Made by a program: the position numbers and the translations under genes | The notes under the pieces: model-generated | What the model saw: the letters and a program-made list of their open reading frames with translations, nothing else | The model's database searches: none | Told to the model about the DNA's origin: nothing | NCBI GenBank assembly: GCA_008501785.1 | Contig: QQUD01000452.1 | Location: 1 to 7,128 of the forward strand | Origin: Chloroflexota bacterium | GTDB lineage: Bacteria; Chloroflexota; Anaerolineae; Promineifilales; Promineifilaceae | Reading direction: 5' to 3' | Length of the DNA: 7,128 nt | Part shown: positions 5,584 through 7,128 of the stretch, piece by piece | Layout of the letters: the number at the start of each line of letters is the position of its first letter | How positions within the stretch are numbered: the first letter of the stretch is position 1

Positions 5584-6828
5584 ATGGTTGCAGCAGTTTT
5601 GAACAATTTACCAAAAGCATCAGACAAAAGGCTGGCTGTGCGGGTGACGCCAGTGGCGGAGCGGGCTGTGCGCAGCGGGCATCCTTGGTTGTTTGATCAG
5701 GGGATTCGTCAATTGAGCCACGCAGGGCAGTCGGGTGATTTGGCGGTGGTTTTTGATCGGAAGAAGCGATTTATGGGGATTGGTTTATATGATCCGAAGT
5801 CACCGATTCGGGTGCGGATGCTGCACGCGGGTAAACCTGTGCAGATTGATGCGGAATGGTTTCAGGGGAGGATAGAAACGGCCGTTTCCCATCGCACCTC
5901 CCTGCAAAATACAGAAACAACCGGCTACCGGCTTGTGCATGGCGCAAATGACGGGCTGGAGGGTGTGGTGATTGACCGGTACGACCAAACGTATGTGGTG
6001 AAATTGTATACAGCGGCGTGGGTACGGCATTTACGGCCGTTACTGACTGCCCTGGTTGACTGTGTACAGCCGGAGCGAATTGTACTGCGGTTGAGCCGTA
6101 CAACAGCACAGGATGAGAATTTGCTCTATGGTTTGGAAAACGGGATGGTGCTGTACGGTGCGCCGTTGGATGGGCCGGTGATTTTTCAGGAAAATGGACT
6201 GCGTTTTATGGCTGATGTGGCGCGTGGGCAAAAAACCGGCTTCTTTTTAGACCAACGGGATAATCGGGCGCGGGTGGAAGCATTGGCGCAGGGCCAATCA
6301 GTGTTGAATGTGTTTGCCTATTCTGGCGGATTTTCGCTGTATGCGGCGCGAGGTGGGGCGACTGAGGCGGTAAGTCTTGATTTAAGTCGTCCGGCATTGG
6401 AGATGGCGGTAAACAATTTTGAACTAAATCGGGCGAATACGGCCGTTTCGCAATCCCATCACGAGTTGTTGGCGGGAGATGCGTTTCAGGAACTGGCGAA
6501 TTTGGCGGAAAACGGCCGTTTGTTTGACGTCGTGATTATCGATCCACCATCGTTTGCGCATAGCCAAGAACAAGTGGACCGAGCACTGGGCGCTTATGCG
6601 CGGCTGGTGCGGTTGGGTCTGCGGGTGCTGCACAGCGGCGGCACGTTGGTGATGGCATCTTGTTCGAGCCGAGTAACGGCGGACCGCTTTTTTGCAATGG
6701 TGCATGAGATGGCGGTGGGGGAAAAACGGCCGTTAATCGAACAAGAACGCACCGGTCATGCAATTGATCACCCGATTCGGTACAAAGAGGCGGCTTATTT
6801 GAAGTGTTTGTTTGCGGTGGCTCCTTAG
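5584..6828 (+). CDS. rlmI: 23S rRNA (cytosine-C5) methyltransferase, RlmI/RlmK-L family
   Basis: RlmI-type enzymes use SAM to make m5C1962 in 23S rRNA. The 414-residue product opens with a PUA-like RNA-binding domain (about 16-85, including SGHPWLFDQGI at 31-41). A central EEHUD-like domain follows, with GANDGLEGVVIDRY at 120-133. The Rossmann methyltransferase domain has GQKTGFFLDQRDNR at 215-228, SAM motif NVFAYSGGF at 242-250, DPPSF at 320-324, and ASCSS at 358-362, where C360 is the likely catalytic cysteine. I choose ATG 5584, which has AGGA 8 bases upstream. The in-frame ATG at 5488 would add a hydrophobic segment foreign to this soluble family, and it lacks a ribosome site. E. coli RlmI is about 396 residues. 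Five CGGCCG palindromes occur in the gene. The next gene starts 43 bases downstream and may be co-transcribed. Confidence 0.9.
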   Translation: MVAAVLNNLPKASDKRLAVRVTPVAERAVRSGHPWLFDQGIRQLSHAGQSGDLAVVFDRKKRFMGIGLYDPKSPIRVRMLHAGKPVQIDAEWFQGRIETAVSHRTSLQNTETTGYRLVHGANDGLEGVVIDRYDQTYVVKLYTAAWVRHLRPLLTALVDCVQPERIVLRLSRTTAQDENLLYGLENGMVLYGAPLDGPVIFQENGLRFMADVARGQKTGFFLDQRDNRARVEALAQGQSVLNVFAYSGGFSLYAARGGATEAVSLDLSRPALEMAVNNFELNRANTAVSQSHHELLAGDAFQELANLAENGRLFDVVIIDPPSFAHSQEQVDRALGAYARLVRLGLRVLHSGGTLVMASCSSRVTADRFFAMVHEMAVGEKRPLIEQERTGHAIDHPIRYKEAAYLKCLFAVAP

Positions 6829-6871
6829 AAGGCAACAACGGATAGGCGGGAGGAACGGATAGGGAAAAAAG

Positions 6872-7128
6872 ATGAAATTTCCTTGGGCGAATGTGGCGTT
6901 ATTGGTTTTTTTGGTTGTTTTGTTGGTGACTGGCTATTTTGGGTTTACGAATGGGCGTGTGGCGGGAGAATGGTTGCTGTGGCTGCATGGGATTGCAGCG
7001 TATGGGTTGATGGTGCTGCTGTTTTGGAAGGCGAGCATTGTTTTGGATGCTTACCGTCGCAAAAAGACGTGGACACGGGCGCGTGTGGTGTTTGCAATTA
7101 TGGCAGGACTGCTGCTGTTGACGCTGGT
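6872..7128 (+). CDS. Polytopic membrane protein, N-terminal part (cytochrome b-like or molybdopterin-oxidoreductase anchor?)
   Basis: Only the first 85 residues are in the window. A hydrophobic helix at about residues 7-25 is followed by a short loop. A second helix (33-53) begins with WLLWLHGIAAYGL, a basic loop YRRKKTWTRAR follows, and a third helix starts near residue 71. The ATG is preceded by AGGG (6861-6864) at a 7-base spacing. The pattern of a helix, a tryptophan-histidine-glycine helix and a basic loop resembles b-type cytochrome-like membrane regions, including those fused to sulfite-oxidase-type molybdopterin domains. The diagnostic C-terminal region is not visible, so this is only a suggestion. 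The start lies 43 bases after rlmI in the same direction. Confidence 0.6.
   Translation, partial: MKFPWANVALLVFLVVLLVTGYFGFTNGRVAGEWLLWLHGIAAYGLMVLLFWKASIVLDAYRRKKTWTRARVVFAIMAGLLLLTL

Larger units (their letters stand above)
784..6734. repeat. Dispersed highly iterated palindrome ACGGCCGT (12 CGGCCG-centred sites)
   Basis: CGGCCG-centred sites occur at 785-794, 2806-2815, 4599-4606, 4797-4804, 5123-5132, 5194-5201, 5345-5353, 5877-5886, 6033-6040, 6439-6446, 6511-6520 and 6725-6734. Eleven have the core ACGGCCGT and six extend to AACGGCCGTT; the site at 4797 is TCGGCCGT. Within genes they are read in all three frames (Thr-Ala-Val, Asn-Gly-Arg, Lys-Arg-Pro), so protein sequence does not explain them. 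They concentrate in thrB and rlmI. Confidence 0.85.

Noticed and set aside
784..6734. CRISPR array or phage attachment repeats as the explanation of the repeated ACGGCCGT
   Set aside because: The copies are short, irregularly spaced and mostly inside conserved genes, with no spacer structure.

Overview
The window looks like bacterial chromosome with a moderate, patchy GC content. It carries a pyruvate dehydrogenase E1-alpha start, homoserine kinase, an RlmI-type rRNA methyltransferase and the start of a membrane protein. The gene set and protein style suggest Chloroflexota (Anaerolineae-like), but this is inference and nothing here proves the phylum.

Layout. (1) Positions 1-293, minus strand: 5' part of a pdhA-like gene, followed by a 636-base AT-rich intergenic region (294-929) with a heptanucleotide tandem repeat, nested hairpins and a possible promoter. 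(2) 930-1565, plus: an AT-rich SAM-dependent methyltransferase without a Shine-Dalgarno sequence. It is flanked on both sides by TAAC...GTTA structured segments, so it may be an integron-type cassette. (3) 1696-2553, plus: an EFR1-type flavodoxin/2x[4Fe-4S] ferredoxin fusion that probably starts at a TTG codon. A long hairpin follows at 2604-2656. (4) 2707-2817, minus: a broken second copy of the 3' end of thrB. (5) 2901-4394, minus: a FAD-dependent oxidoreductase of the phytoene desaturase/retinol saturase type. (6) 4508-5455, minus: intact thrB. (7) 5584-6828, plus: an RlmI-like 23S rRNA methyltransferase, divergent from thrB. (8) 6872 to the end, plus: the start of a polytopic membrane protein.

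Two observations stand out. The palindrome ACGGCCGT (extended form AACGGCCGTT) is strongly over-represented: I count 12 CGGCCG-centred sites, 11 of them ACGGCCGT, when about 0.1 would be expected for an 8-mer. Its distribution recalls the HIP1 palindrome of cyanobacteria. Five sites lie in thrB, five in rlmI, one in the thrB relic and one intergenic; none lie in the methyltransferase, the flavodoxin-ferredoxin or the oxidoreductase. Second, the oxidoreductase sits between intact thrB and a diverged copy of the thrB tail. This is the arrangement expected if the segment entered by recombination within the end of thrB. Together these suggest that much of 890-4450 is acquired DNA inserted between resident housekeeping genes.

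The genes do not form one pathway. thrB (threonine synthesis), rlmI (ribosome modification) and pdhA (central carbon) are independent housekeeping functions. The intervening redox and methyltransferase genes are accessory genes with unknown substrates.
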